Positions 25,456-33,482 of a DNA stretch of 64,000 bases are shown in pieces. Position 1 is the stretch's first letter, and the number at the start of each line of letters is the position of its first letter. A program made the translations under genes and the position numbers. The notes beneath the pieces are model-generated. The model was not told the DNA's origin. It ran no database searches and was given only the letters and a program-made list of their open reading frames with translations. Source of the stretch: Marinobacterium_D sp050908845 (GTDB lineage: Bacteria; Pseudomonadota; Gammaproteobacteria; Pseudomonadales; Balneatricaceae); contig NZ_CP194171.1 of the NCBI RefSeq assembly GCF_050908845.1, positions 3,782,001-3,846,000 on the forward strand. The letters run 5' to 3'.

Positions 25456-26361
25456 ATGGATCTGCGCAAACTGAAATACTTCATAACCGTCGCCGAAGAG
25501 GGCCATATCAGCCGCGCCGCGACGGTACTCAACATCTCCCAGCCACCGCTGACGCGGCAGATTCACCAGTTGGAAGAAGAACTCGGCGTGCAGCTTTTTA
25601 CCCGCACCGCCAAGGGCATGGAGATCACCCACGCCGGCACCCTCTTCCTTGAGGAGGCGCGCAACATCTTTGCGCTGATCGAACAGGCAACCGAGCGTAC
25701 CCAGCGCGCCGGCCAGGGGCGCCTCGGTCGACTCGACGTGGCCACCTTCGGCTCCGGCATTCTCGATACCATTCCGCATATTCTGCTGGCATTCCGGCGC
25801 GACTATCCCGACGTCAAGGTGGTACTGCACACCCTGGAGAAGCACGCCCAGATCGAAGCGCTACGTCAGCGTCGCATCACCATCGGTTTCAACCGCATGC
25901 TTGAGCCGTTGAGCGATATCCGTTCCGAACTGGTCGTCACCGAAAAGCTGCTGCTGTGCGTCAACGAAGCCTCACCACTGGCGCAGCTGGACGGTATCGA
26001 CTTCCGCGATCTCGAGCAGCATCCGCTGATCCTGTTCCCGGCCCAGAGCCGCCCCAACTTCATCGACAAGGTGCTTAAACTGTGCGAAGTGTCGGGCTTC
26101 AGCCCGCAGGTATCGCAGGAGGTGGACGACATCCTGACCGGTGTCGCATTGGTCGCCAGTGGATTCGGCGTCTGCATCGTCACCGAGGCAGCCCAGACAC
26201 TGCGCCTGCCCGGCGTAGCCTACATCCCGCTGCGCAACACCCCTCCCGGAGCGTCAGTGGACCTGAGTTGTATCTACCGCGAGGATGACCGCTCGCCTAT
26301 CCTCGAATCCTTTCTCGGTACGATCAGGGAGTACGCACGCTCACGACGTGAAGACGGTTAG
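25456..26361 (+). CDS. LysR family regulator (CatM/BenM-like)
   Basis: A 301-residue LysR regulator with N-terminal HTH (MDLRKLKYFITVAEEGHISR, then NISQPPLTRQIHQLEEELG) resembling the aromatic-responsive CatM/BenM/CbnR branch, and a PBP2-type effector domain from about residue 90. The ATG at 25456 is chosen because GGAGGG lies upstream and the domain starts at residue 1. A 16-codon upstream extension overlaps the operator. It is divergent from the DUF1302 operon and followed by a terminator. Sharing of its intergenic box with the lower meta-cleavage operon suggests it responds to an aromatic intermediate such as a muconate or semialdehyde. The effector is inference. Confidence 0.92.
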   Translation: MDLRKLKYFITVAEEGHISRAATVLNISQPPLTRQIHQLEEELGVQLFTRTAKGMEITHAGTLFLEEARNIFALIEQATERTQRAGQGRLGRLDVATFGSGILDTIPHILLAFRRDYPDVKVVLHTLEKHAQIEALRQRRITIGFNRMLEPLSDIRSELVVTEKLLLCVNEASPLAQLDGIDFRDLEQHPLILFPAQSRPNFIDKVLKLCEVSGFSPQVSQEVDDILTGVALVASGFGVCIVTEAAQTLRLPGVAYIPLRNTPPGASVDLSCIYREDDRSPILESFLGTIREYARSRREDG

Positions 26362-26406
26362 TGAAAGGATCGAAAGGAATAAACAGCGCCAGTTGCATTC
26401 TGAGGT

Positions 26407-26450
26407 GGGGTTGTTCGTCTGAGACATCGGGGACAACCCCTCTGTTTTTT
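26407..26450 (+). terminator. Terminator after the LysR gene
   Basis: GGGGTTGT (26407-26414) pairs with ACAACCCC (26433-26440), followed by TCTGTTTTTT. The stem plus six-T tract lies about 46 bases after the stop codon. Confidence 0.75.
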
Positions 26451-26698
26451 AAAAACCTGGTAGGGACAGGTTCTGACTCTATAGACCTGTTTCTTGCACA
26501 AATTCGTTGGGTGTTGATGTAAAGCAGCGGCTTTACGCACTTTGCAGCCGTAACAGGATCAAACTGAAATCCCTAAAGCGGACATTCGGTAAAAGCTGGC
26601 TCAACCGCCGCTATCGGCACAGAGCTGTCTCTCGCTATTCTTGATTGAGAGCAACCCTAATGCTCTTAGATGTCCAGAGAGCTAAGGGCGATTCTGTA
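26451..26698. other. Gene-free entry to the AT-rich island
   Basis: There is no supported gene. It contains the degenerate repeat 26461-26488 (see 16495), the motif AAAGCGGACATTC at 26575-26587 and ATCGGCACAGAGCTGTC at 26613-26629. The first recurs inverted at 29493-29505. The second recurs in looser form (ATCGGCACTTAGCTGTC) at 27269-27285. These short degenerate motifs flank the island genes and look like remains of a mobile or recombinogenic element. Confidence 0.4.
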
Positions 26699-27169
26699 TC
26701 AGTTAGACTGGAAAACCCTCCCCTCGTATACAACTTCTTTTTTTCTACAATCCATTCGTGTCTTAATGTCGAGCCAAATTTGATCTCGAGGACTTAATGT
26801 TTTCGGCATTGCATTGCGTACATAATCCACACATTCTTGATCGACTTCATGGACTCGAACACATCTTAAATATAAATACTTAACATGTTTATACAAGCCA
26901 TTATCAAATAAGTGAGACTGATGTGCTGCAATCGCGATTCTCATATAACGGTCATCTAATCCATCAATAAAGTTCTGACATTTACCAGTACCAACCGGAA
27001 AAGAGTTTATTCTGTTTCCTCTAAGGATCGACGGGGAAAATTCGTTTTCATCAAGCTCGAGACTTTCCTTGCTTTCGCCGAAACTCTGAGCGTCTATATA
27101 CTCATACTCAGCAGCCTGAACTGTAGACGAAGAGAGTATGAAGATGAGCAAATTTATCAGTTTTTTCAT
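26699..27169 (-). CDS. Small exported protein of unknown function
   Basis: A 156-residue hypothetical protein. With the ATG at 27169 (AAGGATG just upstream) it begins with a classical Sec signal peptide, MKKLINLLIFILSSSTVQA, cleaved before AEYEY. The mature part is about 137 residues, acidic at first, and has four cysteines (in GKCQNF, LRCVRV, QECVDY and MDCRKK) that could form two disulfides in the periplasm. No family is recognised. Base composition is clearly richer in A+T than the surroundings. It is bracketed by the related short motifs at 26613-26629 and 27269-27285, as if it were a separately acquired cassette. An upstream in-frame start at 27217 would bury the signal peptide. Confidence 0.7.
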   Translation of the reverse strand: MKKLINLLIFILSSSTVQAAEYEYIDAQSFGESKESLELDENEFSPSILRGNRINSFPVGTGKCQNFIDGLDDRYMRIAIAAHQSHLFDNGLYKHVKYLYLRCVRVHEVDQECVDYVRNAMPKTLSPRDQIWLDIKTRMDCRKKEVVYEGRVFQSN

Positions 27170-27338
27170 ATAACATCCTTGTGCCTTTTCGATACAAAAT
27201 TTAATAAATTTTTTCACCAGAAATATTCAAGTTCTAATGGAAAGATAGATCGGTGACACATACCCGCAATCGGCACTTAGCTGTCATTCCTAATCCCTTT
27301 AAAGAATCTGCTTCTAGGCTGTTAACACATCTAGAAAA

Positions 27339-28094
27339 TTATTGGAGAGAATTTAATTTTTTTGCTCTAAAACGGTACAACATACGATGCCATCGACTTA
27401 TCTTAACCCGTTCTCCTTTCCATTTTGTAACTAATACTCCGTCATATTTTGTTGGCACAATACGAAAAGTATAAAAACTTGATTGTTTAGGAGGATTATG
27501 AATTGCCGGGCTCCATGAGAACCCCACGATCAATAGAAATGAAATATTCGTTAACTTCGGATTTTCGGAATTAATCGCAACATATGGACCAGGTCCAATC
27601 AACTCACGTAGTGGACTGTTATTTTCTCGAATCTCTACCTGGTTATCTCCCACACATGCCATAGCGTGCCCAATTCTCATACCAATAACGCCTCGATCGT
27701 GAGAGAGTCCATCAATCTCGTTCCAGTCATCCAAAAAATCCTCCCATAAAACCGAACCTCTTGAACCTACTAGAATAAACTCTGCGCGCAAGTCGATAGC
27801 CTTTTTATCAGTCGTATTTTTCCAGTCGACTACCATAGCAGGAAGATTTGTTGATCCAATGTCTACGCTTCTCTGTATATTTTCATAGCAGCCATTTATT
27901 GCTATATTTGATGCAACATCAATATCAAATGAAAATTGGAAGTTAGGATACTGATTAACACGAAATAACCTAAGAGCATGACGCCTTGACAGCAGGAGTG
28001 AAACAAGTGCTATGCATAATGAAGTAACCGATACTAATAATGTAAAAAACTCCCATGGGTTACTCTGATCGTGGGTTAAGATAGAATTAATCAT
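27339..28094 (-). CDS. One-helix membrane protein of unknown function
   Basis: A 251-residue hypothetical protein. Residues about 14-37 (WEFFTLLVSVTSLCIALVSL and following) form a single membrane helix followed by an RRH-rich stop, so the remaining about 210 residues are predicted to be cytoplasmic. That part is rich in beta strands and contains a LPAMVVDWKNTTDKKAIDLR segment. The C-terminal tail is strongly basic (WKGERVKISRWHRMLYRFRA). I recognise no domain. It lies 41 bases downstream of the alpha/beta hydrolase gene on the same strand, so the two form a probable two-gene operon. Composition is AT-rich like its neighbours. Confidence 0.7.
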   Translation of the reverse strand: MINSILTHDQSNPWEFFTLLVSVTSLCIALVSLLLSRRHALRLFRVNQYPNFQFSFDIDVASNIAINGCYENIQRSVDIGSTNLPAMVVDWKNTTDKKAIDLRAEFILVGSRGSVLWEDFLDDWNEIDGLSHDRGVIGMRIGHAMACVGDNQVEIRENNSPLRELIGPGPYVAINSENPKLTNISFLLIVGFSWSPAIHNPPKQSSFYTFRIVPTKYDGVLVTKWKGERVKISRWHRMLYRFRAKKLNSLQ

Positions 28095-28135
28095 TTAATA
28101 TCCCCTATCCAACTTCCATTTTCGATAATAGACTA

Positions 28136-29092
28136 CTAAAATCTGTATGAATTTGACCGGGAATCGTAGCTCATCCCTTTAATATCTTCACCCCGCTCCC
28201 CATTTAAGACTTTTGTAAAAAAATCTTTCACAACATTATTTGTTTTTTTGTAAAAAATTCCGTGAGTTTTACCTACGCCATTACCATTCGTGAAATCGAA
28301 ATAGATGGCATTATCTGAATTTAAATTCTTTGCTGTTCTTCCAAGCCTATCTTTTTGAAAATTAGCATCGGACCATTTAAGAACCCAGTCATTCTCATTT
28401 ATGGTTATATATACTTTTTTTCCGGTTTCAATTAGGTTCACCCAAGAAGCATGTCCCTTATTATCAACATCTGCCTGACAAAGAATAACATTATCAAATA
28501 TTGATGTTTCATTTTCATACACAGAATCGATGATGTAATTTTGAAATAAATAATTACCTAGACTGTATGTCATTAAGGTAAATTTAATATTGCACGTCTC
28601 TAGTGCCTCTCTATTGAAAGGCTCTTTTAAATAGGAGCCAAGTTTCTCTAAAGTAGAATCCAGAGCACCCACTGACGCTTTAGCAGTTCGCTTAGCGTGT
28701 CGGTATTCCTTTGTTTTAAACCCTCCAGGATTAGAAGGCCAAGAAAAAACTATGACCTCTACCTTATGTTCTTTCTCTAAAGCAAGACTTTTCTCTAGGT
28801 TCTTTTCAAAAGACTGGTTGAATCCGTGAACAAAGAATACGCAATTCTTTCCTGTCTCTGTCAGTTTATCTCTAATTTTAGAAAACTCCTTTCTTGATGG
28901 AATGTTGTTTTCAGTTATTCTTGATGGCTCTTTAATTAATTCAACTTTCCACTTACCATTTATTTTCTCCGCTTTGGCCAGCCTAACTTCATTTGGCCCC
29001 TTTGAGTTAACACTATCTCCAAAAGCTTTATGATCCCCAACTCCATTTTTAAAATTGGAGCTATTAATATTTCTATTGGTGACTATTAACAT
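28136..29092 (-). CDS. Alpha/beta hydrolase (DUF900-like) of unknown function
   Basis: A 318-residue cytoplasmic protein with an alpha/beta-hydrolase core. The oxyanion strand is CVFFVHGFNQSFEK (about residue 85), FSWPSNPGGF follows near 115, and the nucleophile elbow is LMTYSLGNYLFQ (about residue 175), where the usual Gly-x-Ser-x-Gly is Thr-Tyr-Ser-Leu-Gly. Candidate acid and base are Asp in CQADVDNKGHASW and His near GKTHGIF. The frame resembles a broadly scattered accessory family close to DUF900, related to class-3 lipase-like hydrolases. No signal peptide or membrane segment is seen. It is the first gene of a pair with the membrane protein at 27339. Sporadic AT-rich placement suggests an accessory, possibly defensive, role, but there is no direct evidence. 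Confidence 0.75.
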   Translation of the reverse strand: MLIVTNRNINSSNFKNGVGDHKAFGDSVNSKGPNEVRLAKAEKINGKWKVELIKEPSRITENNIPSRKEFSKIRDKLTETGKNCVFFVHGFNQSFEKNLEKSLALEKEHKVEVIVFSWPSNPGGFKTKEYRHAKRTAKASVGALDSTLEKLGSYLKEPFNREALETCNIKFTLMTYSLGNYLFQNYIIDSVYENETSIFDNVILCQADVDNKGHASWVNLIETGKKVYITINENDWVLKWSDANFQKDRLGRTAKNLNSDNAIYFDFTNGNGVGKTHGIFYKKTNNVVKDFFTKVLNGERGEDIKGMSYDSRSNSYRF

Positions 29093-29790
29093 CTTACATC
29101 CCCTTTGCTTGATTCAAGCTCACGCGTGCAATAACATTTTAATACTGCGCATGCGCATTTAAATACCTCTCGCAACGCTGATAAATTAGATCGAATCAAC
29201 CGAAGAGAAAAAAGAAATCAAGATATCACAGCTATTCTCTTCCGATGAAAACGAGCATGTGCTTTTTCCTGCTTTACCGTGCGCAGTATCCCGCGACTTA
29301 CTTTTCATAATGTTTTGAGATTAGACGACTTTCCACCTATCACAAGTGGAAACTGAGCACGGCTTTGCGGCAAGACGTGCAAAGATCATAATTACTGAAT
29401 AAAACCAAAGAATTATGAGAGGTGTTAGCCACATGCGCCAATGGCAGCTCAGGGTCGAAAGTGACTATTTTCCTTGGTCTGAACAGCCGAAAGAATGTCC
29501 GCTTTTGGTTGGATCAGAGATCGCTAAACGTCCGGTCTGATCCATCACCGGAAGCCTTGAAGTTACACCCACGCCAAGCGTCCGGCCCCCGATGAGAGCC
29601 AACCAGCGCCAGCGATCAGGTTGAAAAGAATCAGGCGCCTCCACCCCTGGTAGGCAAATAGCCCAAAAAGAAGACCGTCCCTGGTCGAAGGGGTATCGAG
29701 ATGAAGACCAATTTTTGCCCAGAGGTGCGGTAATAAGGCTCGGTAAACAGGCCCTTTGAGCCTTGCTGTTCAGGTTATCAATCCTGCCTT
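29093..29790. other. Gene-poor right flank of the island
   Basis: These 698 bases hold no supported intact gene. Composition moves from AT-rich back to GC-rich at about 29.4-29.5 kb, which I take as the island boundary. It contains GAATGTCCGCTTT at 29493-29505, the inverse of the motif at 26575, and a possible decayed membrane-protein frame at 29563-29770. Confidence 0.5.
29563..29770 (-). pseudogene. Possible remnant of a small membrane protein
   Basis: The minus strand has an open stretch of about 68 codons without a start, ending at TAA (29563-29565). It reads plausibly protein-like, with HLWAKIGLHLDTPSTRDG, then LLFGLFAYQGWRRLILFNLI and AGAGWLSSGAGRLAWV. Two hydrophobic segments are visible. 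An in-frame stop lies just upstream and no ribosome site is present. I do not recognise the family. Chance or a transcribed repeat is possible. Confidence 0.25.
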
Positions 29791-30117
29791 TCAGCCAGGT
29801 CGTGAGTTCACATGCGCTTTCTTAAAACACTTTTGCATCTTGCCGACGACGCGGATCTGCAGATCACTGTCCGGGTTGATACGGCAGGCCAGTACCCGCC
29901 CCTCGGCCAGATCATCTTCATCGACATGACAACTGCTCATACGTTGGCTGTGGTAATCGCCGTTGAGCACCTCCACCTTGCATACGCCGCAGCCGCCGCC
30001 GCGACAGCCACAGGGGATACCGCGTCGCCCCAGCCGCATCATGCCCTCCAGCACGTTCTGCTGCTGATCGCAGAGGAAGCTCTCTTCACTATCGACTATA
30101 TCGATCTTGAATTTCAT
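29791..30117 (-). CDS. dmpQ: 2Fe-2S ferredoxin (XylT/DmpQ-like)
   Basis: A 108-residue plant-type ferredoxin. The cluster ligands are in GCRGGGCGVCKVEV (C-x4-C-x2-C) with the fourth cysteine in VLACRINP. XylT and DmpQ ferredoxins re-reduce iron of catechol 2,3-dioxygenase after inactivation by substituted catechols. In dmp and xyl operons the gene lies just before the dioxygenase. Here it is the last gene of the lower operon, about 12 kb from the dioxygenase. The start at 30117 has GGAGG six bases upstream. Starts at 30129 or 30168 are less likely. It is 16 bases after the tautomerase gene. Confidence 0.85.
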   Translation of the reverse strand: MKFKIDIVDSEESFLCDQQQNVLEGMMRLGRRGIPCGCRGGGCGVCKVEVLNGDYHSQRMSSCHVDEDDLAEGRVLACRINPDSDLQIRVVGKMQKCFKKAHVNSRPG

Positions 30118-30133
30118 ATCCGCCTCCATCGCC

Positions 30134-30544
30134 CTACCCCTGTGCTGCGCGCTGAGCAATTTCAGCACTACGTATCGCGCTGGCGGGACGCCCGGCGATA
30201 CCCCAGTCTTCCGGCGCCACCGGAATGCAGGCGCCGCGAATCACCGCAGGATCGATATCCAGCGTCGTGGCCAGTAGGTCGTTGAACGCGGCCAGCAAGG
30301 CATGGCGCTGCTGCTGCGGGCGTCCGGCAAGGACGTAACACTCGAAAAAGGCCGCGCCAGCATCGGCGCTGAGCTGTCCGCCCACCGCCATGCGTCCCGC
30401 CTCATACACCTCGACAAAGGCGCGGATACGCTCGGGCGGGCTCTGCAGCAGTTTGGCAAACAGGGCCGAGCCCTGCACTAACAGTCGCTCACAGCGCGCA
30501 TCAGTGGCGCGCGCCGCGGGAATACGGAAGGTAACAACAGGCAT
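30134..30544 (-). CDS. Fused tautomerase-superfamily protein
   Basis: A 136-residue protein beginning Met-Pro-Val-Val, so processing exposes the N-terminal proline used as general base by 4-oxalocrotonate tautomerase relatives. The length is twice the short tautomerases. Two beta-alpha-beta units are visible: residues about 2-60, then AAFFECYVLAGRPQQQRHAL onward from about residue 64. This is the cis-CaaD/MIF-like fused architecture. A true 74-residue 4-oxalocrotonate tautomerase is encoded at 33479, so this protein is either a second isomerase for substituted intermediates or has another activity. It lies in the lower operon between the SDR and ferredoxin genes. Confidence 0.72.
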   Translation of the reverse strand: MPVVTFRIPAARATDARCERLLVQGSALFAKLLQSPPERIRAFVEVYEAGRMAVGGQLSADAGAAFFECYVLAGRPQQQRHALLAAFNDLLATTLDIDPAVIRGACIPVAPEDWGIAGRPASAIRSAEIAQRAAQG

Positions 30545-30605
30545 GGCTTTCGATCCCTCTTATTGTTATCTATCGGGAACTTCAAATCGTTTTGGGTTGG
30601 AGTCT

Positions 30606-30671
30606 TAACAGGGTGTTGAAAAGCGTTATCGAGGTAGCCGGCAGCACCGGCAGATTTTCAACGGCCTGTTA
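30606..30671. repeat. Inverted repeat, REP/MITE-like hairpin
   Basis: TAACAGGGTGTTGAAAA (30606-30622) and TTTTCAACGGCCTGTTA (30655-30671) pair with two mismatches. A nested GCCGG-CAGCA-CCGGC hairpin lies inside. The right arm includes the SDR stop codon. The end motif CTTAACAGGGTGTT also occurs at 56570-56583, suggesting a dispersed element. It might also act as an intra-operon attenuator. Confidence 0.6.
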
Positions 30672-31433
30672 GGGCAAACCTTTACGCCGCCCACTATCCA
30701 GCATCAGGGCGGAACCGGTCATCGCATCGGCTTCCGACTCCAGCAGCATTTTCACTGCCCAGGCCACCTGCTCCGGCGTGGTAAAGGCACCCAGCGAGGA
30801 CTCGCTCTTCATCTGCTCCAGCACCACCTCCAGCGTGATGCCCTGACGTTCGGCGCGGCTCGCTGCAACCCGGTGCAGACGTTCGGTATCGGCCGGTCCC
30901 GGCGCCACCAAATGCGCTGTCACGCCGCGACTGCCGTAAGCCAGACTTAACTGGCGCACCACATTGACGAGGGCGGCGTTGGCCACACCGGCCGCCGCCG
31001 CGTAAGCGGTGGGTTCAAAGCCGTAGTGACCTCCAATGGCGATCAGCCGCGACTGCGGTTGCAACCGGGCATCAATGGCTCGGACCAGTCGCAACAGACC
31101 ACCGACCTTAATATTGACCGCCTGATTCAGCGTCTCGGTAGGCGCTTCGAGAATACCTCCGGCCACACCGACGCCCGGCCCATGCACCACGGCACGCACG
31201 GGGCCGCTGGCGACCTCGCGGATAGCGGCAATGGCCGAATCCTCCGCGATATCGGTCTGACAGATCAGCAGCTGCGGATACCGTTGTTGCAACGCCCGCA
31301 GGGACTCGGCAGTGCGCGCTACGGCGACAATCTGGTAACCCGCCGCCGTCAGCGTGTGGACCAGCGCCTGCCCGAAGGCACCGGTAGCCCCCACCAGTAC
31401 GATCTGTTCCTGCTGTTCTTGCTGTTCCTGCAT
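30669..31433 (-). CDS. SDR-family protein lacking the catalytic lysine
   Basis: A 254-residue Rossmann-fold protein of the short-chain dehydrogenase family. The cofactor motif GATGAFGQ is at about residues 15-22, and VHGPGVGVAGG replaces the usual NNAG strand. The active-site tyrosine lies in PTAYAAAAGVANA, but the position four after it, normally lysine (Tyr-x3-Lys), is alanine. The end ALMLDSGRRKG is SDR-like. Loss of the lysine suggests a poor or non-redox enzyme, or a binding/structural role. The first ten residues are a glutamine-glutamate tract (QEQQEQQEQ). It is in the lower operon after dmpG. No dmp or xyl operon known to me has this gene in this position. Confidence 0.78.
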   Translation of the reverse strand: MQEQQEQQEQIVLVGATGAFGQALVHTLTAAGYQIVAVARTAESLRALQQRYPQLLICQTDIAEDSAIAAIREVASGPVRAVVHGPGVGVAGGILEAPTETLNQAVNIKVGGLLRLVRAIDARLQPQSRLIAIGGHYGFEPTAYAAAAGVANAALVNVVRQLSLAYGSRGVTAHLVAPGPADTERLHRVAASRAERQGITLEVVLEQMKSESSLGAFTTPEQVAWAVKMLLESEADAMTGSALMLDSGRRKGLP

Positions 31434-31524
31434 AAGCAGCCACCTTTGATGATGCTGTTGGCAATCTCTTTAACAGCGGAGGGCCGCGCCGGGTCAGCAC
31501 CCGGGCAGGGCCTCCGGCTGGCAA

Positions 31525-32568
31525 TCAGGCATCCGCCGACAGCAGGCCACGCTCCTTGGCCATGGTCATCGCAGTGTCCTGGATCATGTCCTCCTGGCCA
31601 CCGATCATCTTCTTGCGGCCCAGCTCTACGAGGATATCCCGGGCTGGCACGCCGTAGCGCTCGCCGGCACGTATGGCGTGCAGCAGGAAAGTGGAGTAGA
31701 CCCCGGCATAGCCCAGCGTCAGCGACTCGCGATCGACACGCACAACATGCTGCATCATCGGCACGATGACCTCTTCGGCCACATCCATCAGCTTGAACAG
31801 ATCGACACCGGTCTCCATGCCCATGCGCTCACAGACCGCGGCGAACACCTCCAGCGGCGTGTTACCTGCCCCGGCGCCCAGTCCGGCCACCGAGCCGTCG
31901 ATACGGGTCGCGCCAGCGGCGATCGCGGCGATGGAGTTGGAGATACCCATGCCGAGGTTATGGTGACCGTGGAAGCCGATTTCGGTCTCCGGCTTCAGCA
32001 CATCGCGCAACGCACTCACCCGTTCCGTGACGTCCTGCGGCAACATGTAACCGGCGGAATCGGTGATGTAGACGGTGTTGGCGCCGTAAGACTCCATCAG
32101 CTTGCCCTGCTCCGCCAGCCCCTTGGCATCGTTCAGGTGCGACATCATCAGGAAGCCGGAGGTATCCATGCCCAGTTCACGGGCACAGGCGATATGCTGC
32201 GGCGAGGTATCCGCTTCGGTGCAGTGGGTGGCCACGTGAACGCTGCGGGCGCCGCAGTCATAGGCGGAGCGCAGCTCCTTCATGGTGCCCAGCCCCGGGA
32301 TCAGCAGCACCGAGATTTTGGCCTGCTTAACTGCATCTGCCACCGCTGAGATGTACTCCTCGTTGCTGGCCAGCGCGAAACCATGCTGCAGCGAATTGCC
32401 GCCAAGCCCGGCACCGTGCGTAACCTGCAGGTAAGGTACACCGGCATCATCCAGTGCAGAGGCCACTTTGACCATCTGCTCGACACTGATCTGCTCGCGC
32501 AGCGCATGCATACCGTCACGCAGGCACATGTCATGCAGAATTACTTTACGACCTTCAAGCGCGCTCAT
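31525..32568 (-). CDS. dmpG: 4-hydroxy-2-oxovalerate aldolase
   Basis: A 347-residue TIM-barrel aldolase that splits 4-hydroxy-2-oxovalerate into pyruvate and acetaldehyde. Active-site features are LHDMCLRDGMHA (Arg-Asp pair about residues 17-18 and base His about 21) and the metal-binding HGHHN (about residues 199-203). The C-terminal communication domain GRKKMIGGQEDMI completes it. It forms a channelling complex with acetaldehyde dehydrogenase DmpF, encoded immediately upstream with a one-base overlap (stop/start at 32568). This is the final step of phenol meta-cleavage. Confidence 0.97.
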   Translation of the reverse strand: MSALEGRKVILHDMCLRDGMHALREQISVEQMVKVASALDDAGVPYLQVTHGAGLGGNSLQHGFALASNEEYISAVADAVKQAKISVLLIPGLGTMKELRSAYDCGARSVHVATHCTEADTSPQHIACARELGMDTSGFLMMSHLNDAKGLAEQGKLMESYGANTVYITDSAGYMLPQDVTERVSALRDVLKPETEIGFHGHHNLGMGISNSIAAIAAGATRIDGSVAGLGAGAGNTPLEVFAAVCERMGMETGVDLFKLMDVAEEVIVPMMQHVVRVDRESLTLGYAGVYSTFLLHAIRAGERYGVPARDILVELGRKKMIGGQEDMIQDTAMTMAKERGLLSADA

Positions 32569-33482
32569 CAGGCTACCTCCACGGGCTTAAGTTGGATTGT
32601 TCCGGCCAGGATCTCTTCGGCAAACATCTCCGCGGTGCGGGTCGCCGCGGCGGTCATGATGTCCAGGTTGCCGGCGTACTTGGGCAGGTAATCGCCAAGG
32701 CCTTCAACCTCCATGAACACCGCTACCTTGTTGCCGTCAAAGCTCGGCCCGTTGACCAGCTTGTAGCCCGGCACGTACTTCTGCACCTCGCTGATCATGG
32801 TCAGGATCGAGTCGCGGATACGCGCTTGATCCGGCTCACCCTCGGTCAGGCAATAGATGGTGTTGCGCATGATCATGGGCGGATCGGCCGGGTTGATGAT
32901 CGCCAGCGCCTTACCTTTTTTGGCTCCGCCCACCACTTCGATAGCATTGGAGGTGGTGAAGGTAAACTCGTCCAGGTTGGCGCGGGTGCCAGGCCCGATA
33001 GACTTGGAGGATAGACTGGCGATGATCTCGGCATACTCCACCGGCTGGACGCGCGATACGGCGTTGACGATCGGAATCGTCGCCTGGCCGGCGCAGGAGA
33101 TCATATTGACGTTCATCTCCCGCTTGTCGGCGTGTTCGGCCAGATTGACCGGCGGTACACACAGGGGGCCGATGGCCGCCGGCGTCAGGTCGATCATCAT
33201 CACGCCCAGTTCGTTCAGCTTGCGGCTGTTCTCGGCGTGCACATAGGCACTGGTGGCGTCGAAAGCGATCTGGATGCCATCTTCAAGCACATGCGGCAGC
33301 AGGCCATCGACGCCTTCCGCAGTGGTTTTCAGTCCCATGTCGCGGGCCCGCGCCAGACCTTCCGATTCCGGGTCGATACCGACCATCCACACCGGTTCCA
33401 GCACCTGGCTGCGCTGAATCTTGTAGATCAGATCGGTACCGATGTTGCCGGACCCGATCAGTGCACATTTGATCTTCTTCAC
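32568..33482 (-). CDS. dmpF: Acetaldehyde dehydrogenase (acylating)
   Basis: A 304-residue NAD-dependent enzyme converting acetaldehyde plus CoA into acetyl-CoA. It has the Rossmann motif GSGNIGTDL (residues 10-18), the catalytic cysteine in NMISCAGQATIPIV (about residue 131) and the C-terminal VFMEVEGLGDYLPKYAGN. Length equals DmpF/BphJ. It overlaps dmpI by four bases and dmpG by one base, reflecting complex assembly. The channelled transfer of toxic acetaldehyde from DmpG to DmpF is established for these families. Confidence 0.97.
   Translation of the reverse strand: MKKIKCALIGSGNIGTDLIYKIQRSQVLEPVWMVGIDPESEGLARARDMGLKTTAEGVDGLLPHVLEDGIQIAFDATSAYVHAENSRKLNELGVMMIDLTPAAIGPLCVPPVNLAEHADKREMNVNMISCAGQATIPIVNAVSRVQPVEYAEIIASLSSKSIGPGTRANLDEFTFTTSNAIEVVGGAKKGKALAIINPADPPMIMRNTIYCLTEGEPDQARIRDSILTMISEVQKYVPGYKLVNGPSFDGNKVAVFMEVEGLGDYLPKYAGNLDIMTAAATRTAEMFAEEILAGTIQLKPVEVA

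Noticed and set aside
27253..27474. Plus-strand frame of 73 codons in the AT-rich island.
   Set aside because: More than half overlaps the membrane-protein gene antisense, and it lacks a ribosome site and family.
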